A DNA stretch of 39,205 nucleotides from positions 1 to 39,205 of the forward strand of contig NZ_BMSA01000050.1 in the NCBI RefSeq assembly GCF_014648915.1. Reading direction: 5' to 3'. Numbering within the stretch: the first letter of the stretch is position 1; each line of letters begins with the position of its first letter. The position numbers and the translations under genes were made by a program. The notes under the pieces are model-generated. The model was given only the letters and a program-made list of their open reading frames with translations, searched no databases and had not been told where the DNA came from. Of the stretch, positions 8,082 through 17,391 are shown piece by piece. The stretch comes from Streptomyces phaeofaciens. Lineage in GTDB: Bacteria > Actinomycetota > Actinomycetes > Streptomycetales > Streptomycetaceae.

Positions 8082-9950
8082 TCAGGTTTGTTCCTTCGGA
8101 AATAGTCGCCGCGCCATCTCGATCACGAAGTCTGAAGGCCCACGCGATATCCAGTATCCGTTCTTTGTCTCGTAGCCGGGGCCAACGATCAGGTTCACGC
8201 TCGACTCGGCGCGGGTGAGGGCAACGTAGAAGGTACGGCGTTGTTCCGCGAGCTCCGTCTCCGTGGGCCTGCGCCAGTTTCCCCGGTCAGGGATGTCCCG
8301 TGGGATCAGGCCCTTGAGGAGGCCCGGCAGGATCACGGTGTCGAACTCACGCCCCTTGGCCGCGTGATACGTGGCCAGTAGAACCTTCCCGATCACTTCC
8401 TCGCCGCGCGCAAGCTCCTGCAGCAGGAGATCTTTGGAGCTACACAAGTCGGTGAGGGCATCGAGACTGTTTGTGTTGTCTTGATCGGGGTGCGCCGCGG
8501 CTACCTCGTCGAGTGCCAGGCCAGTGCGCAGATGCTGCAGCCAGTCGAGGGCGGGTGCGTCGGCGGGATACAGCGACTCGGGATCGAGGCACATCTGTAG
8601 AGCCCGGGGCAGAGACAGTCGCGAGGAGAGCGGAGCGAGCTGGGCATCGGTGCGCAACGTGGTGAGAGCTCGGGCCAGGGCGGCGAGGGACGGTGCTTGC
8701 GTCCGGCGCAGCATGTCAGCGCGATCGGTGTCGGGTGCAACGTGGATCTGGTAGTTGGTGACGGCGCGACTCGCGCACCGCTGGATGAAGCGAGAGAGGC
8801 TGCCGGCGGGCAGTTTGTCGTCGCCCTCGTGTCGGAAGTCCAGCTCGCGTCGGGTGAGCTCGCGCTGCACGGCGTCGAGCAGAAGGCCGCGTGCGGGGTA
8901 CAGGATGGCGATCTGTTCCGGGCTGACCTCCCTGCTCTGTGCCTGCTCTACGAGATCGCAGGCCACTCGTGCGTGATCCTCGAGCCCTCCCTCAACTTGT
9001 TCGAGATTGACGTCGCCGGGGGGTGCGCCTTCGCGTGCCAGGCGCCCTCGGGGCAGCCCGAGGGCGGCTTCGGCTGCGGTGATGATGTCCTGGCCGCTGC
9101 GGTAGTTGACCTCGAGTTCCAGGTCACGGAAGTCTTCTCGGGCTGCCAACTCTGTCAGGTACTTGGCGTCGGCGCCGGTGAATCCGTAGACGGACTGGTC
9201 GGTGTCCCCGACGGCGAAGACGGTGATGCCGGCCAGGTCACGCAGGGCGACGACGAGTTCGTGGAGAACTCCGCCGAGGTCCTGGTACTCGTCCACAATG
9301 AGGTGGGGGAAGCGGGCACGCAAAATGTCGCGGACGTGTTCGTGCTCGCGGACGGTGCGTACGGCCCGCGTCACCATGGCTTCGAAGTCGATCTCTCCAC
9401 GGACGAGGAGCTGCTCTTCGTAGAGGCGGGCTGCCTGGACTTCCCGCGGGTCGAAGCTGTCCAGCGTCTCGCCGCACGCCAGGGCGCGGCGGATGCGGGT
9501 GCTCTGGGGCACGCGGTGCTGGGCCAGGGTCTCGGTGATGCCGGCCTGGTCGAAGCAGCGCTGCAGGAGCACTTCGGTTGCCGTCTTGCTGAGGACCTGT
9601 CCTGCCTGAGGTGCCGGCTGGCCGGTCAGGTGGGCGAAGGCTCGCAGGACCTCGTTCAAGCAGAAGGCGTGGACGGTGGAGCAGGTGATCCGTCCTTCGG
9701 CGCGCACGCCGCTGCGCAGAACGCGGCGACGGATCTCTTCAGCGGCCGCGTTGGTGTAGGTGATGCAGGCCACGCCGCGGAAGGCCGAGATCTGTGTCTG
9801 GAGAATGTAGGCGATGCGCGCGACGAGAGTGCGGGTCTTGCCGCTGCCGGGCCCGGCCCGCAGAACGACGTTGCCGTCGTGGAGGACGGCGGTGCGTTGC
9901 CTGGGGTGCAGCTCCTCGAGCTCGGCGAGGAGGGTGTCACTGATCTGCAT
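8082..9950 (-). CDS. gajB: UvrD/Rep-type helicase, Gabija GajB-like
   Basis: The 622-aa protein is a superfamily 1A helicase with all main motifs. These are Q-motif/Walker A GPGSGKT (33-39), TYTNAAAEE (64-72), the DEYQD box (220-224), GDTDQSVYGF (248-257), NYRSG (282-286), TYHAAKGREFD (527-537) and the final EQRRTFYVALTRAE (569-582). It should use ATP to move on or unwind DNA, so it looks catalytically complete. Its start lies inside the end of the GajA-like gene (14-base overlap), the arrangement expected for Gabija, where GajB works with the GajA nuclease against phage. At 622 aa it is longer than the well-known B. cereus GajB (about 500 aa). A general repair helicase is the alternative, but the coupling to an OLD nuclease argues for Gabija. 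Confidence 0.9.
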   Translation of the reverse strand: MQISDTLLAELEELHPRQRTAVLHDGNVVLRAGPGSGKTRTLVARIAYILQTQISAFRGVACITYTNAAAEEIRRRVLRSGVRAEGRITCSTVHAFCLNEVLRAFAHLTGQPAPQAGQVLSKTATEVLLQRCFDQAGITETLAQHRVPQSTRIRRALACGETLDSFDPREVQAARLYEEQLLVRGEIDFEAMVTRAVRTVREHEHVRDILRARFPHLIVDEYQDLGGVLHELVVALRDLAGITVFAVGDTDQSVYGFTGADAKYLTELAAREDFRDLELEVNYRSGQDIITAAEAALGLPRGRLAREGAPPGDVNLEQVEGGLEDHARVACDLVEQAQSREVSPEQIAILYPARGLLLDAVQRELTRRELDFRHEGDDKLPAGSLSRFIQRCASRAVTNYQIHVAPDTDRADMLRRTQAPSLAALARALTTLRTDAQLAPLSSRLSLPRALQMCLDPESLYPADAPALDWLQHLRTGLALDEVAAAHPDQDNTNSLDALTDLCSSKDLLLQELARGEEVIGKVLLATYHAAKGREFDTVILPGLLKGLIPRDIPDRGNWRRPTETELAEQRRTFYVALTRAESSVNLIVGPGYETKNGYWISRGPSDFVIEMARRLFPKEQT

Positions 9951-11931
9951 CGCTGCCCTGCCGACTGACGTCTGACGGGGCCGCGTGCTCGGCCAGGAGG
10001 GAGGTCCCGCGGGCCGCGCGGCTGATGTCCTCCATGGCCAGGAAGAGGTATGAAGCTGTACCCAGGCGGCGCAGAGCCTGCTCGTCGAGTGGGACGTCGT
10101 CCCTGGTGATCTGGGCCGCGGTCCGGATCCGGGCGTCCAGGTCTACCTGGGCGATGTGGGCGGCGAGGCGCTGCGCGAAGCGGCCTTTGCCGAGGGCGGA
10201 GATCCGCTTGAGCATCTTCTTGCGGATGTCGGGGTCGATCGTCGTGTTCCGCTCGTTGGCGACGCCGCGGCTCACCTCGTCGATCGCGGTGGCGTTGCCG
10301 TTCAGTTCCTTGAACGCCTGGATGATCTCCTCGCCGAACAGGGGGCAGAGGTCGGTCTCCAGGGTCTGGGCGCCTACGTAGACGCCGATGCTCTGGAGGT
10401 CGACAGCGAGGGGATCTCGGGTCGTGCGGTAGTTAGCTCCATCGGTTCCCGGCAGTTGGGCGATCTGGTCCAGGAGGGTTTTGCGTCGAGCTTCCTCGGG
10501 GTGGAGGTTCGCGCCTCGCTTGAGGCCGGCTTCCCGCCGGCCCAGCTTGTCGGGGGCGGCGTCTCCGTCGGTGATGACCACGTGGGGGGTGTTGAGGCCC
10601 TTCGGGCCGAGGAACGTGCGGTAGGGCTTGAAGTCGGTGCCGTGGACGCTGGCCACCACAGTGCCGTAGGCGTCGAGGTCGAATCCCGCAGCTTCCGCCA
10701 GAGCGGGAAGGATGTACAGCTCTGCCAGACCTTCGACCAGCACGACGGCGGAGGCGAAGAGGATTTCGGCGCGGCTGATGTCGAGGTAGCGCTCCAGGTC
10801 CGCGGCCTCCTCGTTGCTGACGGGGAGGGCGGACGTCGTGGCACCAGTCGTGCCGTTCTCCGCCGCGCGCAGCACAATGAAGGAGCGGACCGGGGCGACG
10901 GCGGCGATGTGCGGGCTGTGGGTGGTGAGGAGGAGTGACGGTCCGGTGCGCAGCAGATACTTGAAGAGGTGCCGCTGGAGCGTGACGTGGAGGTGGGCTT
11001 CGGGCTCTTCCACGGCGACGAGGGTGGCGATGAATTCCTCGTCCAGTCGCTGCTGGCTGAGAGCTTCCAGCAGCAGGCCGAGGTAGATGACGTTCGCGCT
11101 GCCCAGGCTGGCGTCGGAGATGCCCCTGCGGCGGGCCGTGTCGAAGAACAGCCGGACGGCGCGGATCAGTTCGTCCGGCTTGGAGGAGGCGAAGCCGAGG
11201 GTGGGTTGTACAGCCAAGCGCGGTCCGAACATGGCTCCCAGCCGGTCCGTCAGGTGCCCCTCCAGCTTGGCGACGTTGTCGTCCTTGGTGAGCTGGTCGA
11301 CAGCGGAGGCGATCGCCGAGGCAGTTGCTTCCAGGTTCACCGGGTCCAGAGGGAGTCGTTCGAGAAGATCCCTCAAGGGGCTGCGCCGCCAGTTGTGCAG
11401 GTCTGCCTCGGCGTCGCGCAGGGCCGGCAGGACGCGCAGGGCCACTTCGCGGCGGATGGCGCGCACGTCGTTGGTCTCGTTGGCTCCGGCGAAGACGATG
11501 GCGTCGTAGTCCTTCGCGGTCAGCGGTCGGCCGGTGGGCTCCACCCGGGGGCCGGCGGCGGTCGCTACCTCGGCCCGGGGGGTGAAGCGGTAGGTCAGCC
11601 GGGCTACGTAGGGGTCGAAGGCCACGACGGCGGTTGACAGGATGCTCTTGGCGTCATCGTCGCCGTCGAAGCCTCGTAGCTCCACCACGATCGTCACTTC
11701 GGCTCCGCCGGCCAGGCCCGCGGGGTCTCCCTCCCAGATGTCCTCCTCACGCAGCATGCGCCGAGCGTCGGACAGAGACGGGTCGAGGACCAAGCGGATC
11801 GCTTCCAGCAGGTTCGACTTGCCTACGCCGTTCTCGCCTACGATCACGGCGTGGGCGGGGAAGTCGTCGATCACCAGGTGCCGGAAGTTGCGGAAGTTAC
11901 GTATCTCGATCCGCGAAATGTGCAGGCCCAT
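9937..11931 (-). CDS. gajA: OLD-family ATPase/TOPRIM nuclease, Gabija GajA-like
   Basis: The 664-aa protein has an N-terminal ABC/SMC-type ATPase: Walker A GENGVGKSN (32-40), signature-like SLGSANVIYLG (275-285), Walker B LVAVEEPEAHLH (304-315) and a TTHSP H-loop (336-340). A TOPRIM nuclease domain follows, with VVLVEGLAE (396-404, Glu400) and VITDGDAAPDK (452-462). This order defines OLD nucleases; next to a UvrD-like helicase it is class 2, as in Gabija. Known GajA proteins nick DNA and are held in check by nucleotides until phage infection lowers them. AAGGGG precedes the ATG at 11931. The operon runs toward lower coordinates with the helicase gene overlapping by 14 bases. Confidence 0.92.
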   Translation of the reverse strand: MGLHISRIEIRNFRNFRHLVIDDFPAHAVIVGENGVGKSNLLEAIRLVLDPSLSDARRMLREEDIWEGDPAGLAGGAEVTIVVELRGFDGDDDAKSILSTAVVAFDPYVARLTYRFTPRAEVATAAGPRVEPTGRPLTAKDYDAIVFAGANETNDVRAIRREVALRVLPALRDAEADLHNWRRSPLRDLLERLPLDPVNLEATASAIASAVDQLTKDDNVAKLEGHLTDRLGAMFGPRLAVQPTLGFASSKPDELIRAVRLFFDTARRRGISDASLGSANVIYLGLLLEALSQQRLDEEFIATLVAVEEPEAHLHVTLQRHLFKYLLRTGPSLLLTTHSPHIAAVAPVRSFIVLRAAENGTTGATTSALPVSNEEAADLERYLDISRAEILFASAVVLVEGLAELYILPALAEAAGFDLDAYGTVVASVHGTDFKPYRTFLGPKGLNTPHVVITDGDAAPDKLGRREAGLKRGANLHPEEARRKTLLDQIAQLPGTDGANYRTTRDPLAVDLQSIGVYVGAQTLETDLCPLFGEEIIQAFKELNGNATAIDEVSRGVANERNTTIDPDIRKKMLKRISALGKGRFAQRLAAHIAQVDLDARIRTAAQITRDDVPLDEQALRRLGTASYLFLAMEDISRAARGTSLLAEHAAPSDVSRQGSDADQ

Positions 11932-12132
11932 TCGTCCCCTTGGCGATCTGGTGCGATGTGGTGATTCATCATTCCAGGACCGTCCACGTCGGCGGGCCTT
12001 TTCTCAGCGTCCGGCGGTCTGCCACCAGGTCGTGGGGGATGCCAGCGGCGTCCCAACCGCCAACGGATCGCTCGTTTGAACTCAGTAGCCACCTCGCTAC
12101 TGCGCCTGCCCTAGCGGGAGCGTGCTTTCTGG

Positions 12133-13116
12133 TCAGCGGGAGGTGGGCGGGAGTGCGCGCTCGAGGAATTCCAGCCGGAGCTGGCGGGGCAGGGTGCTGT
12201 CGAGGCCGAGGGCGGTGCGGATGGACTCGGCACTGACGTCGCGGTCGATCTCCAGGCGGCGTTCGGCGTCGTCGGTGATCTCGCCGATCAGGCGGGGGGG
12301 GGCTGTGCCGGGGATGGTGACGGATGAGCCAGTCGAGCATCTTCGTCACCGGCGTCGTGATGCCGTAGAACACCGTCGGTCTGCTGCTGCGGATGGACTT
12401 ATCGAGTTTCTTACCGGAGGCGAGTTCGTCGAGGACCGCATGCAGCACAGTCGTGGCGAGGTCATGGGCGTCGATGATGCTGCCGGTATCGGCGGCCACA
12501 CCCCAGGGCGAGTTCGTCGGCGATCTCCTGCACGGCGCTCTCGGTCCGAAAGCGCCGTGCCCAGCGCTTGCGCCAGTCGGGCCGCTCCCACAGGGTGCCG
12601 AAGAACCGGCGTGCCAGGCGCTGTCGCAGCTCGGCCAGGCCGATCGACAGGTCGCTGTCACCGGAGTCGAGCTTCGCGGCCGCGCTCTCGGGCGAACGGT
12701 CGCGTTCCTGTACCCAGTCCTGGGCTACCGGACGTGCCCAGAGGCTGCGGCCACTGACAGCGGCTTGGGGTGGGGGCACTTCGCGCTGGTCGCGGGCGGT
12801 AGGCGCGCAGCATGGAGGCTGCGATGCCGCCGATCTTCGCCATCTCCGGCACGCCGATGAGCTGGTCGGCGGCGAGTTCGGGTGCGGACAGGCGTACCAC
12901 GCACTGCGCCAGCGGCCGTGCGCTGCGAGCCGGCGCGCGGCCCACAGGACCAGGTGGTCGTTCCACAGGTCGGGGGCGGGGCGTCGAGGTCGAAGTTGGC
13001 TCGGAGGGCTTCGCTGCCGAGCGCCTCCAGGTCCTCGCCAACCGCGCGAGCGTGTCGTACATCGACGGCAAGGAGGCCTGATCACACTCCTGGCGAGCCA
13101 GGTAGAACACCGACAT
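12133..13116 (-). pseudogene. DNA-binding protein gene broken by about six frameshifts
   Basis: Reading across frames on the minus strand gives one coherent protein of about 320 aa. The order of pieces is MSVFYLARQECDQ..., 'EALGSEALRANFDLDAP', 'DLWNDHLVLWAARRLAAHGR', 'APELAADQLIGVPEMAKIGG' (an AlpA-like helix-turn-helix), 'SLWARPVAQDWVQERDRS', 'RLARRFFGTLWERPDWRKRW', 'GSIIDAHDLATTVLHAVLDEL', and finally 'EITDDAERRLEIDRDV...ERALPPTSR' with a stop at 12133. Each step needs a small insertion or deletion; one is at a G9 run (12294-12302), another near 12510. Protein-level conservation across all frames shows recent decay, or local sequencing error. It may once have been an excisionase-like or replication-related regulator. 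It lies just upstream of the Gabija operon on the same strand. Confidence 0.75.
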
Positions 13117-13298
13117 GGCCCGCCCAAGGGGGCGCACCGCTTACCACGGTCCCTATACGGCGTCCCGGCCCACACCGCAGTGACGCAGGCCGGGAGCAGC
13201 AGGCCGCAGAGGAACCCCAGGGCTAGCGTGGCCAGTTGTGGGGCCGTACAGCGGACCACACTTCCACCTGTACGGGCCCGCACGGCAGGATCCTCCTC

Positions 13299-14312
13299 AT
13301 GAGACTTCTGGTCATGGGCGGGACGTGGTTCCTGGGCAAGCACATCGTGGAGGGGGCGCTGGCACGCGGGTGGGAGGTCACCACCTTCAACCGGGGGCGC
13401 TCCGGCCGGGACGCGGACGGCGTGTCAGCGGTGCATGGGGACCGGACGAACGGCGTCGACCTGGGGCGCCTCGCCGGGCACGGGCCGTTCGACGCCGTGA
13501 TCGACACTTCAAGCTCTGAGCTGCCGCCCCGGGGTGTCCTGGCGGCCGCAACCGCGCTGCGCCCAGCCGCTCGCCGGTGGGTGCACATCTCGACCGTGTC
13601 CGTGTACGAGGGATGGCCGCACCAGTCGCTCGCCGACACATCTACGCTGCTCGAATGCCCGGCGGACGCCGACGAGTCGTACGGCTACACCGGGGAGGAC
13701 GGCTCCCCCACCCGGTACGGGTTCCAGAAGGCCGGCGGGGAACGTGCGGTGACCGAAGTATTTGGCGATGCCGCGGTGTTGCTACGCCCGGGTGTGATCC
13801 TGGGGCCCGGGGAGTATGTGGGCCGGCTTCCGTGGTGGCTGGAGCGCGCCCAGCGGGGCGGCCGTATCCTCGCCCCGGCTCCGGCCGAGCAGCGCATTCA
13901 GCCGGTTGACGTGCGCGACGTCGCGCGGTTTGCCCTCGACCAGGCGGTCGGCTCGGCGAGCGGCGGGTTCAACGTCACTCATCCCGAGGGCATCATGTTC
14001 CGCGGGTTCCTTCAGGCGTGCCTGGCGGAAACGGGTGGTGCCGGTGCACCGGTCTGGGCCGATCCCGTGGTGCTGGCCGACCGGGGTGTGAAGCAGTGGA
14101 CGGAGTTGCCTTTGTGGCGCACCCACGCTGGGGTGTGGGCTGTCGACTCCAGCCGGGCCGTGGCGGCCGGGCTCCGGTGCCGGCCGATCGCCGAGACAAT
14201 CCGGGACACGTGGCGGTGGTGGGCTGCCGACGGGCGTCCCGTGGACCACCCGAGGTGGGCGGAGCACGGGATCGCTCCGGAGAAGGAAGCGAAGATCCTC
14301 GCCTCCTTGTAG
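13299..14312 (+). CDS. NAD-dependent epimerase/dehydratase (SDR) family protein
   Basis: The 337-aa product is an extended short-chain dehydrogenase. It has GGTWFLG (7-13) as the dinucleotide-binding loop, then 'FDAVIDTSS' (64-72) and 'WVHISTVSVY' (94-103) carrying the catalytic Ser/Thr. Y140-GFQ-K144 gives the YxxxK pair. The tail resembles the GGTxFLG subgroup of atypical SDRs often annotated simply as reductase or epimerase; the substrate cannot be told. I start at ATG 13299 with GGCAGGA upstream, because the fold begins there, rather than 21 codons earlier. It converges with the TPR regulator, the two stop codons being one base apart. It has no clear partner in the neighbourhood. Confidence 0.85.
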   Translation: MRLLVMGGTWFLGKHIVEGALARGWEVTTFNRGRSGRDADGVSAVHGDRTNGVDLGRLAGHGPFDAVIDTSSSELPPRGVLAAATALRPAARRWVHISTVSVYEGWPHQSLADTSTLLECPADADESYGYTGEDGSPTRYGFQKAGGERAVTEVFGDAAVLLRPGVILGPGEYVGRLPWWLERAQRGGRILAPAPAEQRIQPVDVRDVARFALDQAVGSASGGFNVTHPEGIMFRGFLQACLAETGGAGAPVWADPVVLADRGVKQWTELPLWRTHAGVWAVDSSRAVAAGLRCRPIAETIRDTWRWWAADGRPVDHPRWAEHGIAPEKEAKILASL

Positions 14313-14313
14313 G

Positions 14314-15639
14314 TCAGCCCTCGATCGCGAGAAGCCCGATGTGCGGGCCGATCCGGTGCGGCGGGGAGACCCGGTTGAAGTCCTCGATCCGTTCCGCCAA
14401 CGCCTTGGCGACGTGGGCGCCGCGGTACTCGGGGCGGGCCAGGATCTGCCGGATCCGGGCGGTGCGCACGACGATGCCCGTCTGGCGGTGCTCCGCTGGC
14501 ACGTCCCACACCGGGTGGAGTGCCTCGGCCGCGCCGTCCACGTCGTCGGCCAGGAGGCGGGCGTGCGCGAGGTCAGCGGCTGCGCCCGCCCGCACGTGGG
14601 CCGACTGCTCCTCGGCCGGCCGCTGCGCAATGAGTTCGAGAGCGCGCCGCGCATCGGACTCGGCCTGCGCGGCGTCGCCCATCAGCAGGGCCGTCGTGCT
14701 GGTAGACATCGCCAGCCGTTCCAAGGAGAAGCCGAACTCACCGCCCACCCCGTCGTGGAGCTCATCCCGGCGGCCCAGTCCGTCCTCCGCGGACAGATGG
14801 ATTGCCTGCCGGGCCGCTTCTGCCTCACCGAGATAGGCGTGCGCCCGGGCCCGGATGGCATGGTGCCGCCGGTACGCCAAGTCCCCGAGACCTCCGTGTG
14901 CCAGGGCGCGGTGGGCCTTCGCAAGCGCTTCGGTCGGGTTGCCCGTGTGGTACGCGATGTAGGCCAGCGTGCCGTCGGCGTATGCCTGGAGAGGCGTGAA
15001 CCGGGTTGCCTCGCCGAACACGGCGGCCGTGCGTGCCAGACTGCGGGCACTCGGGAAGTAGCCGAGATCGAAGGCAGCGACGGCCAGCAGCGCAGCCGCC
15101 TGCCCGTTCAGGATCATGAGCTCCTGTTGCTGGAAGGGCACCTGCGTTCGGTCCCGCTGGCGCTCGATCGCCGTGCGGAGCTTGTCGAGGGCTTCATAAG
15201 CCTGAGCTGGCGCCATCCGGTGGTACTGGCGTGCCGCGGCTTCCACCTGGTCACGCAGTTCGTCAATGGTGTTGTCGGAGACGGCCGCGGACGCGGTCGC
15301 GTCAGCGCCCTCAAGGGCTTCTTCTGCGGTCATTCGAACTCGCTCTTCCAGGTCATTCGCGGGTACCTGGGGATCGGCCAGCGCCGGCGGCTCAAACAGC
15401 TGTGCAGCCGTGTACTCGGGCCACATCGCTTCCAGAACCATGCAGGTCGGAGCGGCAGGCAACGTCTGTAACTTGCCGCCCGTCCACCGCCGGAACTGCG
15501 TCTCGCCGCATGTCGGGTTCGTGGTCCCGTTACCGAAGAGTCGCACACCAGTCTTGGTGAATCTCTCCTCGAACCGGCTGTAAGGGAGCCTGTCCCGATC
15601 ACACAGCCATGCCAGCAGTGTCTTCGGCTCAGCTCTCAT
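14314..15639 (-). CDS. TPR-containing transcriptional regulator
   Basis: The 441-aa protein belongs to a Streptomyces-type regulator group. The N-terminal 80 residues are compact and helix-rich, with conserved tryptophans (WLCDRDRLPYSRFEERF, FRRWTGG), and probably bind DNA or a partner. The rest is built of helical hairpins of TPR type (for example 'AYADGTLAYIAYHTGNPTEALAKAHRAL' region, about 215-330) ending around residue 441. Similar proteins sit beside antibiotic or developmental loci, sometimes paired with GHKL ATPases, as here (the ATPase gene is divergent across a 261-base gap that should hold both promoters). ATG at 15639 is chosen over a longer open frame because no homologous residues lie upstream. 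The target genes are unknown. Confidence 0.75.
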   Translation of the reverse strand: MRAEPKTLLAWLCDRDRLPYSRFEERFTKTGVRLFGNGTTNPTCGETQFRRWTGGKLQTLPAAPTCMVLEAMWPEYTAAQLFEPPALADPQVPANDLEERVRMTAEEALEGADATASAAVSDNTIDELRDQVEAAARQYHRMAPAQAYEALDKLRTAIERQRDRTQVPFQQQELMILNGQAAALLAVAAFDLGYFPSARSLARTAAVFGEATRFTPLQAYADGTLAYIAYHTGNPTEALAKAHRALAHGGLGDLAYRRHHAIRARAHAYLGEAEAARQAIHLSAEDGLGRRDELHDGVGGEFGFSLERLAMSTSTTALLMGDAAQAESDARRALELIAQRPAEEQSAHVRAGAAADLAHARLLADDVDGAAEALHPVWDVPAEHRQTGIVVRTARIRQILARPEYRGAHVAKALAERIEDFNRVSPPHRIGPHIGLLAIEG

Positions 15640-15900
15640 CCCGCCCCCAGTCTGCGGCGCCGTGCTCTGACGGCTGTACGGACCGATCCCTTCTCCCGAA
15701 AGGGGATACCGCCGCCGTTCGCCAGGGCAACCCGTCCGGTGCAGAAGCCAGTTCAAAGCTACCCGGAGGCCACCTTTGTCACCTGAAGGTGCTGGAGAAG
15801 CCACGTTGCAAGCCATGGTGAAGCCACGCAGCGCCGGTGAACCCTGATCCTCAACTTCGCAGAGAGTGCACAACCAAGCACAGAAACCAGGGAGTCACCA

Positions 15901-16500
15901 GTGAATCCCCCTATGCAGAGCCCCGCATCCGCGAAGGCGGCCACCGCGGAAGTCTTAACGTGGCCGCCGCCCAGAGCAACCGCCGACCAGCGCGTCGGCA
16001 TGCACCCCGTCAGCGCCACCGTGTGCCTGGTGCCGCTGGAAGAGGCGGAGACGACGCCTCGCTACCAGTGGACCACCACACTGCTGGCGGACAGCGCGGC
16101 CGGCCGCAACGCCCGGCTACGGGTCCGCCCCCGGCTGACGGCCGCCCGCTGGAGAGGGCCGATCGACGTGGCGGCACAGATCACGGACCGGCTCGTGGAC
16201 AACGCCGTCAGGTACGGCAAGCCGTTCGGCGACGGCCGCATCGGCCTGCGCCTGACAGTGCTCCCGAGGTCGGACGAGCTCCTCGTGGAAGTGGACGACG
16301 CCGAACCCGGCTTCCCTGCATTCGACACGGTGGCGGCCAGCCCTCCCGCTGGCCGGGGCCTGTGGTGGGTGATGGCCAACCGGGCCGGCCTGTCGTGGGC
16401 GCAGAAGCACGACAACGACGGCCAGGTCGTGGGCAAGACCGTCAGCGCACGGGTTCCTGTGACCTGGGAGGGGGAGCATGAGCTTCACCCGGCCCCGTGA
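15901..16500 (+). CDS. GHKL-type ATP-binding protein (anti-sigma-like)
   Basis: The 199-aa protein has a single histidine-kinase-like ATPase domain: N-box DRLVDNAVRYG (96-106; Asn101), G1 box VDDAEPGFP (131-139) and a short G2 GRGLWWV (151-157). It lacks a phospho-acceptor domain, so it resembles RsbW/SpoIIAB-type switch kinases. These bind and may phosphorylate an anti-sigma antagonist, and are very numerous in Streptomyces. The first 50 residues are a variable extension. GTG at 15901 is preceded by AGGGAGT. It overlaps the next small membrane protein gene by 23 bases and is divergent from the TPR regulator, so it probably acts in the same regulatory pathway (inference). Confidence 0.85.
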   Translation: MNPPMQSPASAKAATAEVLTWPPPRATADQRVGMHPVSATVCLVPLEEAETTPRYQWTTTLLADSAAGRNARLRVRPRLTAARWRGPIDVAAQITDRLVDNAVRYGKPFGDGRIGLRLTVLPRSDELLVEVDDAEPGFPAFDTVAASPPAGRGLWWVMANRAGLSWAQKHDNDGQVVGKTVSARVPVTWEGEHELHPAP

Positions 16501-16666
16501 CCCGCTTGCCGCTCTCATGGGCACCCTATGGCTGGCCGGCCATCTCATCGCCCTGGCCCTGGTCGGCGTCCTGATCCACGACTCCGGCCAGGAACAGACT
16601 TCCGCGGCCGTGCCCGACACCCCGCTGGGTGAGCCTGACCTGCCGGTCGGTCCGGGCGCCGCATAG
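16478..16666 (+). CDS. Small single-pass membrane protein
   Basis: This 62-aa product has a short basic start, one hydrophobic segment (about residues 12-34) and a Pro/Asp-rich outer tail. ATG at 16478 has an excellent AGGGGGAG site and overlaps the end of the ATPase gene, so the two are translationally coupled. It may anchor or tune the ATPase at the membrane, but no family is recognised. Confidence 0.6.
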   Translation: MSFTRPRDPLAALMGTLWLAGHLIALALVGVLIHDSGQEQTSAAVPDTPLGEPDLPVGPGAA

Positions 16667-16743
16667 ACGGGCGCCGGCCGTGAGCGCTTCCCCCGTCGCG
16701 CACGGCCGGCGCCTCCACTTCATCCCGTCACTGTGAGAGAGAC

Positions 16744-17391
16744 ATGGACGCACCAACACTCGTCACCTACAAGGGCCGCCCGGTCCCGTACGTCTCCGCG
16801 TGGAGCAGCGAGCGGGTCGACCTGCCGCAGCTCCGGGCCACTGCCGGCGGGCTCGTCGTGGAGGGCCAGCTTTGTGACGCAGCCGGGGTGTCGTGGAAGC
16901 CGTGGGGGAACGCGCTCGGAGTGGGAGAGCCCGACTACGGCGCCGTCCACCTGCCGCGGCAGCGGGAATGCATGCACAGCCTGCTGTGCCAGGTGTGCCG
17001 GCGCCCCGTGCAGCGAGACGGGCTCGGCTGGCCGTGGCTGTTGGAGGATCACCGCAGCGAGCCCGGGTGGCCAGAACGGGAGGTGACGACGCACCCGCCG
17101 GTGTGTGAGGCGTGCCAGCCTGTGTCGGCCATTCAGTGCGATCCGAACCGGGGCAGCTTTGTCTCGGTACGCGTCGGCCGGGTCTTGGTCGATGGCGTGT
17201 ACGGCCAGCTGTACACGCCGGCCCCGCACCCCGCCCCGGCCGGGGGCGAGACGGTGCTGTTCGCCGGCGACCCGCGGCTGTTGTGGATGCTCGGCGGCCA
17301 AGTGGCCGCGACTCTCCTCGACGTCACGATCGTCGACATGTCCCAGCTGGGCACCCATGCCCCGGCGCCACGAGAAGTGGTACGCCGGTGA
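16744..17391 (+). CDS. Cys-rich hypothetical protein
   Basis: The 215-aa product has cysteines spaced as in a zinc knuckle: C76, C82, C85 (CMHSLLCQVCRRPV) and CEAC at 121-124. The C-terminal part is beta-rich with 'LFAGDPRLLWMLGG'. I do not recognise a defined family, though similar proteins recur in Streptomyces regulatory clusters with GHKL ATPases. GTG/TGA overlap with the next gene (17388-17391) shows co-translation. A role in protein or nucleic-acid binding is plausible through the zinc site; nothing shows an enzymatic function. Confidence 0.7.
   Translation: MDAPTLVTYKGRPVPYVSAWSSERVDLPQLRATAGGLVVEGQLCDAAGVSWKPWGNALGVGEPDYGAVHLPRQRECMHSLLCQVCRRPVQRDGLGWPWLLEDHRSEPGWPEREVTTHPPVCEACQPVSAIQCDPNRGSFVSVRVGRVLVDGVYGQLYTPAPHPAPAGGETVLFAGDPRLLWMLGGQVAATLLDVTIVDMSQLGTHAPAPREVVRR

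Noticed and set aside
8697..11637. Long plus-strand frames opposite the Gabija genes
   Set aside because: They mirror the minus-strand helicase and nuclease genes and have no recognisable motifs.
11969..12075. Possible C-terminal gene fragment ('WDAAGIPHDLVADRRTLRK' frame) upstream of the nuclease gene
   Set aside because: It looks protein-like, but I cannot assign it to a family, and it has no start or support from the surrounding sequence.
12568..13302. Plus-strand frames opposite the broken DNA-binding gene
   Set aside because: The minus-strand reading gives coherent protein across frames, whereas the plus strand gives only compositionally biased sequence.
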